Below the pieces are notes generated by a model. It saw only the letters and a list, made by a program, of their open reading frames with translations. It ran no database searches and was not told the origin of the DNA. A stretch of 64,000 nt of DNA from Stenogyne calaminthoides. Taxonomy: Eukaryota; Streptophyta; Magnoliopsida; Lamiales; Lamiaceae. Made by a program: the position numbers and the translations under genes. Where the stretch lies: contig JBBCBC010000007.1 of the NCBI GenBank assembly GCA_037126765.1, forward strand, positions 21,957,667-22,021,666, in the 5' to 3' direction. Of this stretch, positions 46,063-56,520 are shown piece by piece (position 1 is the stretch's first letter; every line of letters starts with the position of its first letter).

Positions 46063-46756
46063 TCCCCTATCCCCTATATACCCCTCTATATATTAATAGG
46101 GAGTTTTTTTTTTCCATGATGTGTCAACTCCATGTTAATTTAACTTATGTGTCATTCAATGAGAAATTTGATTACCATGTCATTTTTATGTGTTATTTTT
46201 ATAAAATGTGTAATTCATATTTATTATTTTATGTTTTATTTAACTATATAATATTATTCATTTATATTTTTTTTGGTAATTTTTATAATTTTGTTTGACT
46301 TAATTTAAGATAAATAAAATATTCATTCTAAATGTATTTTATCTTAGTGTGAATTATATTCAATTATTAATTTCTTAATAAATAATTTTATTTTATAATT
46401 GCTCTTATATATATCTTAACATATTTTATGTGGAAAAAGTATTTTATATTATAACTCATTCACTTTTTTTTAATTATTACATGTTAATTAATGTATTAGT
46501 CTTTTCTTAGTCGATTTATTTTGTTTTGATTTGTAGGTTTCAACTTCATACTAACATGGATAAATAATATTTGACTCAATAATCTTATCCCAAAGTTTAA
46601 GAAAATTTACCAATATACATCTTAAAAAATTATTAATTCATATTTAGTGAATTTATGTACATATTTATATTTTTAATTATTAAATATATTATTTATTGAA
46701 AATGTTGCAATTTTTAATTAAAATATCGCGTAACAAGCGGACACTAAACTAGTGTA
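46063..46756. mobile_element. Possible Helitron remnant
   Basis: The start TCCCCTATATACCCCTCTAT with ATTAATAGGGAG and CATGATGTGTCAAC resembles the 5' end of common plant Helitrons. A related start occurs at 45888-45945. The segment ends AACTAGTGTATAAT, with CTAGT the usual 3' terminus, preceded by a GCG-containing stretch that could be a degraded hairpin. No Rep/helicase is encoded. Confidence 0.4.
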
Positions 46757-46912
46757 TAATATAAACCATAATTGACTCTTTCATCCAAATACAAAACCCC
46801 TAAACCCCAATAATTAAAGAATATTGTTGTCATCAATCATATTCATCCACAAATCGCGTCCATTCTGCTTCTCAGTTTGAACACAGTGAAGAGAAGAAAA
46901 TTTAGCAGCGAA

Positions 46913-49900
46913 ATGCAGAAGAAAATGGAGGGAGTAGCCAGGAAAAGAGGAAGACCCACAAAGTTCAAAATACAATCCGCAGGCGCAGGTGATGACCAGT
47001 CATTAACCAAAAGCCCTAATGCCAATGCTTTGATTCAACCATTAGCCAATGCTTCTTCAACGGTATAATCTATCTGCTGTAATTTTTTAAAAAAATTAGG
47101 TACTATTTGTTCTATTTTTGTTTTGATTTTGAATTTCCTTGCGTACGCTCTGTTTCGGGTTTAAATTTTGGTTGATTCATATCTGAGGATTTTGCTCTGG
47201 GTTGAACTGAAATATTTGTTAATTTTAAGGCCAAGTCTTGTATGTATTCAGGTGCACCGTGCACTCATAGTGCATTTTAGATCCGTGCAATTTGTTATAT
47301 TGAAATATCCAACTTGTTTATACTGAAACATACAACAACTTTTTAATATTAATAGTTGCACGGTTCAGTGTAAATAAGTTGTATATTTTAATATAACTAG
47401 TTGCACGGTACTAAAGTGTATTATGAGTGCATTGTGGCCGCACATGAGACCTACTCTACTTTTAAATATTGATATAGATGGAAATATCCACACATCCATT
47501 TATATTGAATTTTTTTGAAACAATATGTGATTCTTCGTGGATATGTTGAAAAGATGTTGAGATATTTTAAACTTTGGTTATAAACAAGGAGTAAATCTCT
47601 TGCACTGTCAAAGGGCACAACTAATACTATTCTATGAAAACAATTAATACTTTATAGTGAAAACAACTAGCTGCTCAATTGTGTTGCATGGGTGCGGGAG
47701 CTTGGATGTGGGGACGACGCGATATGGATACAGAGATACGGATTTTTGAAAAATTCAAGGTGCGATTCGGCAATGATACGTCTACTTATTTATTATTTTA
47801 TTATATATAATACCTGTAAAATATATAAAAATAACAATTCAAATATCATCATCAACCCAACATATAAGACATAATAAATTTTTCAATTCAATTAAAACAA
47901 ACCACATCTTCTGTTCGTGACTTTGAGTTGAAAAGGTATGTAAAATAATTAATATTTTTTATTAATTGTTTGTTTTCTTATTTTAAGTTTTATGGGTTAA
48001 TAAGTTAATTAAACTTTCTTATTTTAAGTTTTAAATTTTCCCCATAATTTTTTTTTTTTTTCAAAAATGCCCCAGATGCACCTTAGACGCACCGGATTCG
48101 CATTGTAAACGCACCCGGTGCGCGTATCCCTCCCTTTTCTTTTCTTTTTTCAAAATTCGCCACGTGGCGCATCCGGTGCGAATCCCACGCGAATCGCACC
48201 CGCACCCCCACCCTCACCCACCAAGTATCCAATACTGAATTTTAGTATTTTTTGGAGAATCCGTGCATTAGAGCTGCTCAACTAATATGTTCTGTGAAAA
48301 AAAAAACTAAATTGCACTTGAATTTGCACGGTGCACTTAATGCATACAATACAAGACTTAATATAAATAAGGGATATGAAACTCTAATAAGTTTAGGATC
48401 TAAATATAACATTTAAAAGATTCAAGAGAGCTTCAAGTGTTTTATTATGGTGGAATCTCTGCCAGTTATTATTGTCATTCTCTGCTTATTGGTATAGTGG
48501 GTTTTGCTTTGTTCCCGTGTTTTATTATGTTGGAATCTCTGCAGACATAGGCCCCGTTTAGTTCGCGGGATTGATCGGGATAGGTCAGGGTTAAAATTTT
48601 AATTCCAACTAATCTACCGTTTGATTTGTAGGGTGAGGGTCCATGATATACTTCAAGTCCGGGTATAAAATGTATTAAATCCCTCCATAGAGGGATATGT
48701 CAAATCTCATGTGAAAGGTGGGATAGAACATATCTCAAATGCAATATTACAATATTGTTCTTCTATTATTTGAATAGGTTCACAAGAATGAAGCGTGATT
48801 GTTTCAATTCAATTTAAGAACATTTATGATATTTCAATAGTTATCCCATCTAATCTCCCAATCCAATCCTACAATTCAAACGCATATCTTGATTCAAACC
48901 AATCAAGTCCAATCAATTCAATCTTACTTAATCTCACTCAATACTATCACACTTAATCAATCCAGTCCTGTGAACAGAACGCCCTCATAGATAATACACA
49001 AATGTGATAAAACTAGAAATCAAGTACAAAGAACAAGATTTTCAAGGCAATGAGGCATATGATACTGAATACAATATTTTGGAGAGGTAACTTATACTAC
49101 CTTCCTCCCAAACTTGTTTACCCCTTTCTATAAAAGACAATAAAGTAACTACACCCTTTTCAACTATTCCCTCCCAATATTTCAAAATTACATCTCATAT
49201 CATTACTTTTATCCATAAAAATCATCTACTTTAATAATAAAGTAGAAATGACTACAATACCCTCAACAAAAAGCCACTTTATCACTTTAAATACTAATAA
49301 AATACTCTCACATTAACATATGTGCCAAAAGCAAAGGGGTAAATAAGTTTGAGAACTGGGATGGAGGGAGTATAAATTAACCAATATGAGGCTTTCTGGA
49401 TGTTATGACCTAATTTCTCTTGAAAAAAATTCAATTTAACTCTTTTGATCACAAGAATATCTTTTATTACAATTATTCTGATTTGTGAATACTTGTCTAT
49501 TCTTCTGTGAACTTAATGATTGTATAATAAAGTTTGATCATATATAGGAATACAAATCAATTGCATGATTCTGAGTATTTTTTCTTGTCTTGTTCAAATT
49601 TTAAGTCTATATATATATATATATTGTTATATTGCATGTTGTTATTACTGAAAGCCAGCCAACTAAATACTTGATTCAATTTAATAGTTTTTTTTTTTCA
49701 CTGGTTGTGTTTTGTTAGGATACAGCGTCTCGTAAGTACCGAACTCGGCATTCCCGGGTAGCTGCAGATGAGCAAGCGTTTGTTTCAACGAGATTGTATA
49801 CAAAGAGCACCCTTACAATGGAAATTCCATGTTCAAAATCTCCAGTTGAATCTCAGGTATGATGACGTAATTAAGAAGAAAAACGCGCTAGATGCCTTAA

Positions 49901-51170
49901 TAATATCTTGATGACTGTTAATATCATACAATATATATACCACTGATTGTTGTAGTTTGGCAACATTCTTATGTAATTGAATTGGATTTCCTTTGGTACT
50001 GCATTGTGCTGTTTGCCTCACCTTCCTAAGGATACGTTTGATTTGGGATTAGAAAACATGAGTTGAGATTTCGAAATCTAAAACACAATTCTACTTTTGC
50101 ATTTTAGAATCCGGTTTTTAAAACTCAATATATCCACCCATACATATACCAATAAAGCCTACAAGTACCATTTTTTCTTCATCACAATAACTCGATAATG
50201 CAAATATGAGTTTTGTATTCTCATTCTTTTTATATTTATCACTTCTCTCACTTTTACAACTTCTAATAAGCATACTAATCACTATAGTTACAATCAACGA
50301 TAATATAATAATACAACGACACACACTCTGGCATCCTAATTCCAATCCTACTTAAATCTCAAAACAAGCACAAACCATTACTATTATAATTTTGAAATAC
50401 ACTAAATTTCGAAATCCAGATCTCCGAATTCACTAAATCCAAGTCAAACATACCTACGATTTCCGTGTTTAACCAAAGCAGAACGATTATGTTTTCAGGA
50501 TTTACCTTCTCAACACGAGATCATTAGTCCCAGTAAAAGTGTAGGCACCCAGGATGGTGCGACTAACTCTTCCGAAACAGGACTAAAGCTAATTCCTTAC
50601 GAGAATTTATTCAATTTTGACAAATTTTCATCACAAAATCATGCTCAAGCTCATGAAAATAATGAGGTTAAATCCGACCATATTGAGATCAATGGGTACA
50701 AAGTGAAGCGGGAGTTAGCACCTCTCGTTAAGGCCATCTTCATAAATTATGGGGACATTAGTAAGGAAAGTATGCTTTCATTGGAATCACGTCCGTTCCT
50801 TTTAGAGTGGGTTTGCATCATTTATAAGAGGTTGGAAGCTTCGACGTTTCAGGAGTTGACTTCTTCAGAGTTCAATACCATGCTCGGGTAAATAAAAGAC
50901 CTCAAACTTATGAAAATGGAAGTCGGATGGTTGAGTCAGAGGCTGAGTCAGATATCTAAGGCGAGGGAGATGAATGTTGGTGCTTCGACTATTGAGGATG
51001 TTGAACCAAGAACCGATGTAATGATTGGTGAAAAGAAGAAAGCAATTGAAAGTTGTGAAAAAGAGGTGAAGAAGTTGCAGGAAATGATTCAGAAAGAAAA
51101 GGATGAGTTGGATAAGGTTGATGAAATTAAGAAGCTGTTTGGTGAATCTTTGGTGAGTGGACTTGTTTAG
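46913..51170 (+). CDS. PEARLI-4-like (phospholipase-like) protein gene, probably truncated by a stop
   Basis: Three exons with GT-AG junctions, all phase 0: 46913-47062, 49719-49856 and 50499 onward. Exon 1 carries an AT-hook-like RKRGRPTKF. Exon 3 contains INGYKVKRELAPLVKAIFIN and GDISKES, then LEWVCIIYKRLE and SSEFNTMLG, matching the domain shared by PEARLI-4 and related plant phospholipase-like proteins. A TAA at 50889-50891 interrupts the reading. The same frame then continues to 51170 with IKDLKLMKMEVGWLSQRLSQ and a Lys/Glu-rich coiled coil, exactly the family's next part. As read, the product is 226 residues; with the stop read through it would be 319. A point change from a sense codon (perhaps GAA) would explain it. 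Function of the family is poorly defined. Introns are full of MITEs. It may be a recent pseudogene or a truncated allele. Confidence 0.7.
47233..48359. mobile_element. Inverted-repeat element in intron 1, with inner GC-rich insertion
   Basis: AAGTCTTGTATGTATTCAGG and GTGCACCGTGCA at the left are matched inversely at the right by AAGTCTTGTATTGTATGCAT and GTGCACCGTGCA. Inside, 47685-48235 has its own inverted GGGTGCGGG/CCCGCACCC-type ends and GCGC-rich text. No coding. Confidence 0.5.
48550..48984. mobile_element. Tourist-like MITE in intron 1
   Basis: GGCCCCGTTTAGTTCGCGGG at the left and, inverted, GGGCGTTCTGTTCACAGG at the right, the usual end type of PIF/Harbinger MITEs. The flanks (ATA / TCA) do not give a clean TTA duplication. 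Confidence 0.55.
49097..49370. mobile_element. Stowaway-type MITE in intron 1
   Basis: It starts CTACCTTCCTCCCAAACTTG and ends GGGATGGAGGGAG, with TA at 49095-49096 and 49371-49372. The arms share GTTTACCCC. Confidence 0.8.
50030..50455. mobile_element. MITE in intron 2 of the PEARLI-4-like gene
   Basis: GGATACGTTTGATTTGGGAT at the left and, inverted, GGTATGTTTGACTTGGATTT at the right. Arms contain AAATCTCAAAAC-type words. It fills most of the 642-bp intron. Confidence 0.65.
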
Positions 51171-51337
51171 CTTGAATGAAATAGATAATGTGATGTTTTT
51201 AAGTAAGTATTTATGATGCTTTTCTGGCAGTGTTTTGTCTAAACTCTGAACTGCTTTTGTGTTTTGGAATGGTATAAATTGGAACATAATGCAGTTGACA
51301 ATCTGGAATTTAAAACTTGATTTGTGCTTAATATTTG

Positions 51338-51360
51338 TTTAGGGTTTAGGGTTTAGGGTT
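51338..51360 (+). repeat. Short telomere-type repeat
   Basis: Three TTTAGGG units in a row, the plant telomere motif, lie 113 bp before the chromovirus LTR. Too short to imply a former chromosome end. Confidence 0.7.
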
Positions 51361-51472
51361 GAAATATTTCTGAGAAATGAAAACGATATTGCTAAATTCA
51401 AGCTCAATAATTCTTCGATATGAAATGAAGTTATAGGAGTGAGGGTGTGTACGTGATACCCAATCATGTATC

Positions 51473-51814
51473 TGATGGAACCGCGCAAGGTAATCGGTTT
51501 GGCAAGACATATGGGAGGCGCGGGAAGCAGAAGCGCGCAGCTGAAGTTTGAATGTGGAAGATTTTCTATTTTTGTCCTTTATCTTTCTTACCATGTTTAG
51601 CGTTATTTAATTTCTGAACTTTTGTGGCCCATGGGTTTGAGTGGCCAGACATATTCATTAGCAGTAGGGTTTGGTATTTAGTTAGCAGTAGGGTTTGGGA
51701 TTTAGTTTTTTACGCTTAATTTGATATTGAAACTTAGCAACGATTTGTTGTGTTCTTGCTAGTTAATTTAGTGCATTCATTTGAGATTTCTAGCGCACCT
51801 CGCAAGAGGTTTCA
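51473..51814 (+). repeat. Left LTR of the chromovirus
   Basis: It starts TGATGGAACCGCGCAAGG and ends AAGAGGTTTCA. Its first ~250 bp match 56153-56406. A short direct repeat TTAGCAGTAGGGTTTGG occurs twice near 51660-51700; the right LTR has it once. Confidence 0.8.
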
Positions 51815-51819
51815 TTAAT

Positions 51820-51832
51820 TGGTATCAGAGCC
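51820..51832 (+). promoter_or_regulatory. Primer binding site (initiator Met tRNA)
   Basis: TGGTATCAGAGCC, a perfect match to the usual site, lies five bases after the left LTR. Confidence 0.9.
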
Positions 51833-51859
51833 GGTCGTGGGTATCACACTTCATCAGCC

Positions 51860-53075
51860 ATGGTGACTAACAAAGAGAGATTTGAGGCTCTCGAAAACTC
51901 CATAACACAATTGAGCAACGCTATGCGCGAGTTGGCATGGCAACGCGGGGAGCGTTCGGAGGGCAGTGAGCGTCGGAACAGACGTCACGATGGGGACAGG
52001 GACTCGGGGTCGAGGCGCTTTGAACGTCGAGATGATGATGGCGTGCCTTTTGCAGATGCACGAAGGGAAGAATTCAGGGGTGCTGATCGGAGCGTGTGCA
52101 ACGGGCGAACTGGGGACGACAACTCGGAGAGGCGAGTTCGTAACAGAAATTGCAACCAATCACCACCACCAAGGGAAGAAAGAGAAAATCCTTTCGGTCA
52201 AGGAAACTTGTTCGACAATCCAGTCCATTTCGTCGGGATGGATCGAAGTCCGAAAATGAGGAAAGGGAGAAGGAGTCGGAGAATGAGACGAAAGGAATAG
52301 AGGAGGAGTCGGTGTTCAACTGACGGACGGAGGCAGTTTGCGATCATCGCCCAAAAGGGCCGCGAATTGACTTTCCAAAATTCGTCGTGGAAGACACAAT
52401 CAACTAGGTAGACTGAGTGGAGCAATATTTCGAATGGCAGGGCACTCGTATGTGAGATTGTGTGCAAATTACCTCATTTTACCTACAAGGGGAAGCACGC
52501 CAATGGTGGCGTTAATGGGGGACAAGAACCGGACTGGTATGGGTTTAAAAGAGGCTACTGAGTCGATTTGGAACGGCACAACATGAGGATGCAAATGAAG
52601 AAATGAGTCGCATCAAACAAATCGGACAATTTTGGGACTATTTGAGGGAGTTCGAGAAAGCGATGAGTAGAGTGCCACACTGGCCGCCAAGTGCGCTACT
52701 CGGGAACTTTATGGCGGGACTAAAACCGAAGTTAGCGACCGAGCTAAAGATGTGGAAACCTCAGACTTTAACCGACGCAATCAAACTTGCCACAAAGAAG
52801 GAGGAACAACTACGAACAACCCACAACAATTACGGGTTCCATCGTCCGAATCTGAATTACCTGCGAACTGGACTGGGACGAGGGGTACCCCCTGCGGCAT
52901 CCCCCACAAACACGGTTTCTTCAGTAAGCAGTGGAGGACAATGTCCTAATCCGTCTATACCCGCATGCAGAAGAGGGAGAATACAATTATCCAACGAGGA
53001 GATTAGCTGTCGTAGACAGTTGGGGTAGTGTTTCACGTGTAACGAAAAATACTCGTGGAAACACGTGTGTCCAAA
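51860..53075 (+). pseudogene. Chromovirus gag
   Basis: The first frame (51860-52300) opens with MVTNKERFEALENSITQL, a usual coiled start, then an Arg/Asp-rich segment. After frame changes, 52360-53028 reads through IDFPKF-like, YFEW, then RIKQIGQFWDYLREFEKAMS and FMAGLKPKLATELKMWKP, the retrotransposon gag capsid domain. A zinc knuckle CFTCNEKYSWKHVC follows at about 53030-53071. It would form the RNA-packaging particle. At least two frame changes and stops make it non-functional. Confidence 0.8.
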
Positions 53076-53424
53076 CGCGAAAGTGTTGAGTCTAATAGTC
53101 AACGATGTAGTGATTGGCGGCGACACGAAACCACTTCCGATTTATGATGAATGCCCAATCGAGGACGAAGCGGATGAAATTGCAAATTACCAGGACCCTG
53201 ACCAACCTATGACTCTCACGTCGTTGGACGGTCAAACGAGACCCCGAGCGCTGAAATTTGAAGGCTCAATCGGCCGCCAACCAGTAATCATATTAGTCGA
53301 TAGTGGGGCCCACTCACAATTTCATATCCTCCAACCTGGTAACTTACTCGCAACTACCATGAACGGGGACTCTACCGCCTCGACGGGAATTCGACCATCG
53401 TATTCGGTTGATCGACGAAGCTAA
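53076..53424 (+). pseudogene. Chromovirus aspartic protease
   Basis: ALKFEGSIGRQPVIILVDSG followed by AHSQF carries the aspartic protease DSGA active-site motif, the usual equivalent being LVDSGATHNF. Upstream is the acidic linker. The frame is lost shortly after, near 53350-53424, before the second half of the protease. Confidence 0.75.
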
Positions 53425-53429
53425 GCCAA

Positions 53430-54660
53430 TTAATGTGGCGCCATACCGATACGCCCACTTTCTAAAGGAAGAAATTGAGAAGTAAGTAGAAGAAATGATG
53501 GGGGCAGGTTTGATACGATGTAGCAGTAGTCCATTCTCTTTGCCCGTCCTATTCATTAAGAAAAGGACAACGCGTGGCATTTCTGCACCAATTACAGAGC
53601 CCTCAACAACGCCACCGTTAAAGATCGTTTCCCTATTCGCACTGTGGAAGACATGTTGGACGAACTTCACGGATCATCCTTCTTTTCCAAGCTGGATCTA
53701 TGGGCCGGCTACCATCAGATACGAATGCATCCCGACGACGTGCACAAGATGACATTCCGAACTTATAACGGGCATTATGAGTATCTCATCATGCCATTTG
53801 GGCTAAGCAATTCCCTGTCTACATTTCAGGCAGTGATGAACCACATCTTTCGGCCCCATCTTAGGAGGTTTGTTCTCGTTTTCTTCAACGACATCTTAAT
53901 ATACAGAAAGTTGTGGGACAGTCACTTGGAACACTTACGGAAGGTTTTGTCCATGCTTCGCGCCAACAAGTTCATTATCAAACCTTCAAAATGTTTCTTC
54001 GGAGTTCGGGAGGTCGAGTACCTAGGACACTTCATATCGTACGAGGGCGTACGAGTAGATCCCAAGAAGATCGAGGCGTTATGGGATTGGCCCATGCCTC
54101 GCAACGTAACGGAGCTAAGGGGGTTCTTGGGTCTTGCAGGTTATTATCAAAATTTTTGTGTCAAGTTCGGGGAGAAGGCAAGGCCCCTTCACAACTTGAC
54201 GAAGAAAAATAAGTTTGCATGGTCTTCCGAGGCTCAGCTAGCATTCGATGCATTGAAGGTGGCGATGAGCACGACTCCCGTACTCACTTTGCCCAACTTT
54301 GAGGAAGAATTCACCATTGAGACGGACGCTTCGGGGCACGGTATTGGGGCGGTCTTGTCGCAAAAGAATCGGCCAATCGTCTACATTAGTAAAGGCATTG
54401 CCGAGTCGAAGAAATCTTGGTCGGTCTACAAAAAGGAGATGTTGGCAATTCTGAAGCAATCTGTGGGTGGCGAACGTACTTGGTGGGCCATAAATTCACC
54501 ATCATCACGGATCAAAAGAGCATTCGATACTTACTCGAACAACGAATAACGACATCGGAGCAACAAAAGTGGATCGCCAAGCTTGTCGGATTTGACTACG
54601 AGATCATCTATCGACCGGGAAAGGACAACGGAGCAGTGGATGTGCTGTCCAAAAGGAATC
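53430..54660 (+). pseudogene. Chromovirus reverse transcriptase and RNase H
   Basis: Reverse transcriptase motifs in order: FSKLDLWAGYHQIRM (with the catalytic Asp), FRTYNGHYEYLIMPFGLSN, then FVLVFFNDILIYRK. The last is the YxDD box, in which the first Asp has become Asn, an inactivating change. Then HLRKVLSMLRANKF, GHFISYEGVRVDPKK and RGFLGLAGYYQNF. RNase H begins with FTIETDASGHGIGAVLSQ and KKEMLAILK, breaks by a frameshift near 54460, and continues in another frame as WRTYLVGHKFTIITDQKSIR and QQKWIAKLVGFDYEIIYRPG. The 5' part before 53640 is also frame-shifted. Confidence 0.9.
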
Positions 54661-56150
54661 AGGGCGACACTCCAACCTTGTTAGCAGCTATTTCATCGCC
54701 AATATCGGGAATCTGGGCTGAAATTGCACAAGCAACCAAGAAGGATGATGAGTTGGGCTCATTGTTGGAGAAGGCGGGTGATTCTACTCACGGGCAGCCG
54801 AACCTTAGCATCCGACATGGTTGTTTAGCTCGCCAAGGGCACATTTGGGTGCCGAAGGGGGCAATTCGGACGCGATTGTTGATGGAGTTTCACTCATTCG
54901 TTTTCAGGGGACACTCGGGAATATTTTGGACTTTCAAACGGGTTTCTCAATTGTTCTTTTGGCCGGGTTTAAAGAAGGACGTGGAGGCTTTCGTTCGGGC
55001 TTGTGATACGTGCCAACGTAATAAGAATGGAGTCAGGCACCGACCGATTTATTATCGTCCCTGCCTATTCCGGAGCAAATTTGGGTTGATATTTCCATGA
55101 ATTTCATTTACGGGCCTTCCTCGTTCTAAGGGCAAAGATGTTATCATGGTGGTCGTAGATCGTTTGTCTAAATATGCACATTTCATTGCACTGAGTCACC
55201 CATATACAACTAAAGGCGTTGTTGATCTGTTCGTCCGCCATATAGTTCGTCTGCATGGAATTCCCAACTCTATCGTCTCAGATCGTGATCGGGTGTTTGT
55301 GAGCGCTTTTTGTCGCGAGCTTTTCAAACTGCAGCGCACTCAATTGAATATGAGTTCCGCCTACCATCCGCAAACAGATGGTCAGACGGAGGTGGTTAAC
55401 CGATGCCTCAAACAATACCTCCGGTGTTTCACGCATAGTAGGCCGAAGGAGTAGGAGCGCTACTTAGGTTGGGCAGAATATTGGTATAACACTTCTTATC
55501 ATCGGAGCATAAATATGACTCCTTTTGAGGTCGTGTATGGGCGGGCAGCCGTTCGATACTATGTCACGAGGCCGGTTCTACAGTGGTGCATGAGGTCGAC
55601 ATGCAACTCCGGGATCGGGATGCCTTACTTCAAGAGCTCCATTTCACTCTCGAAGGCGCACAAAATCGGATGAAGCAGTACGCCGATAGTAAACGTCGGC
55701 CGGAGGAATTTCAGGTTGATGATTGGGTGTACCTCAAATTGCAACCGTATCGTCAGCAGTCCATTTTCAATAGCATGAACCAGAAGCTGGCTTGTAAATT
55801 CTTTGGTCCATTTCGGGTTCTTTCCAGGATTGGGAGTGTAGCATATCATTTTGAGCTTCCGTCGGATTCACCCGGTATTTCATGTGTGCAGCTGCGCCGG
55901 CGGATTGGCAACTCAACAGTGGCTCATCCAACTTTGCCACCTTACTCTGGGGACGACGTACCAGTGTTCGAGGCATCGGATAACATCGAGTATCGCTGGA
56001 AACTATGTGATTGTGGTCTCGTTCGTGAGGCGTTAGTTCGATGGAAAGGCATGAATGTGGTGGACACTACTTGGGAGGCGGTTGAAGAATTACGAGGCCG
56101 TATTCCAGATTTGAACCTTGAGGACAAGGTTCCACTTGAAGGGAGGGGAT
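54661..56150 (+). pseudogene. Chromovirus integrase with C-terminal chromodomain
   Basis: The HHCC zinc-binding part is seen at about 54890-55020: H..F.GHSG, then FFWPGLKKDVEAFVRACDTC. Frameshifts near 55085 separate it from the catalytic core, MVVVDRLSKYAHFIAL (Asp), IVSDRDRVF (Asp) and YHPQTDGQTEVVNR (Glu), a complete D,D-35-E set. A TAG at 55452 and a further shift before 55583 follow. The final ORF (55583-56152) has KQYADSKRRPEEFQVDDWVY, FFGPFRVLSRIGSVAY and then EALVRWKGMNVVDTTWEAVE, a chromodomain that would bind histone tails and direct integration, ending in the usual DLNLEDK. Confidence 0.9.
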
Positions 56151-56152
56151 GA
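56138..56152 (+). promoter_or_regulatory. Polypurine tract
   Basis: GAAGGGAGGGGATGA lies directly before the right LTR. Confidence 0.75.
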
Positions 56153-56406
56153 TGATGGAACCGCGCAAGGGAATCGATTTGGCAAGACATATGGGAGGCG
56201 CGGGAAGCAGAAGCACGCATCTGATGTTTGAATGTTGAAGATTTTCTATTTTTGTCCAAAATCTTTCTTACCATGTTTAGCGTTATTTAATTTATGACAA
56301 CATTATTTAACTTCTGAACATTTATGGCCCATGGGCTTGAGTGGCCGGACATATTTATTAGCAGTAGGGTTTGTGATTTTGTTTTTTACGCTTAATTTGA
56401 TATTGA
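56153..56406 (+). repeat. Right LTR of the chromovirus, 3' truncated
   Basis: It starts TGATGGAACCGCGCAAGGG and follows the left LTR until ACGCTTAATTTGATATTGAA. The last ~90 bp of the left LTR are missing and unrelated AT-rich sequence begins. Confidence 0.8.
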
Positions 56407-56474
56407 ATATTGACCAAAAATTTCCCAAAATTTAATTGGACATTTCTATAAATAACAATAAAATAATAGTTTTC

Positions 56475-56478
<4 letters not shown>

Positions 56479-56520
<42 letters not shown>
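56479..56520. repeat. (AT)n microsatellite
   Basis: An uninterrupted TA/AT dinucleotide tract of about 42 bp. Confidence 0.95.

Larger units (their letters stand above)
51473..56406 (+). mobile_element. Ty3 chromovirus LTR retrotransposon, decayed
   Basis: Left LTR, initiator-Met primer site, gag, protease, reverse transcriptase, RNase H, integrase, chromodomain, polypurine tract and a truncated right LTR occur in that order. Integrase after RNase H plus a C-terminal chromodomain places it among chromoviruses (Tekay-like by motif). Several frameshifts and stops disable it. The right LTR is truncated, so the target duplication cannot be read. Confidence 0.9.

Noticed and set aside
51338..51360. 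Interstitial telomere as evidence of a chromosome fusion
   Set aside because: Only three units; such short runs are common in plant promoters and elsewhere.
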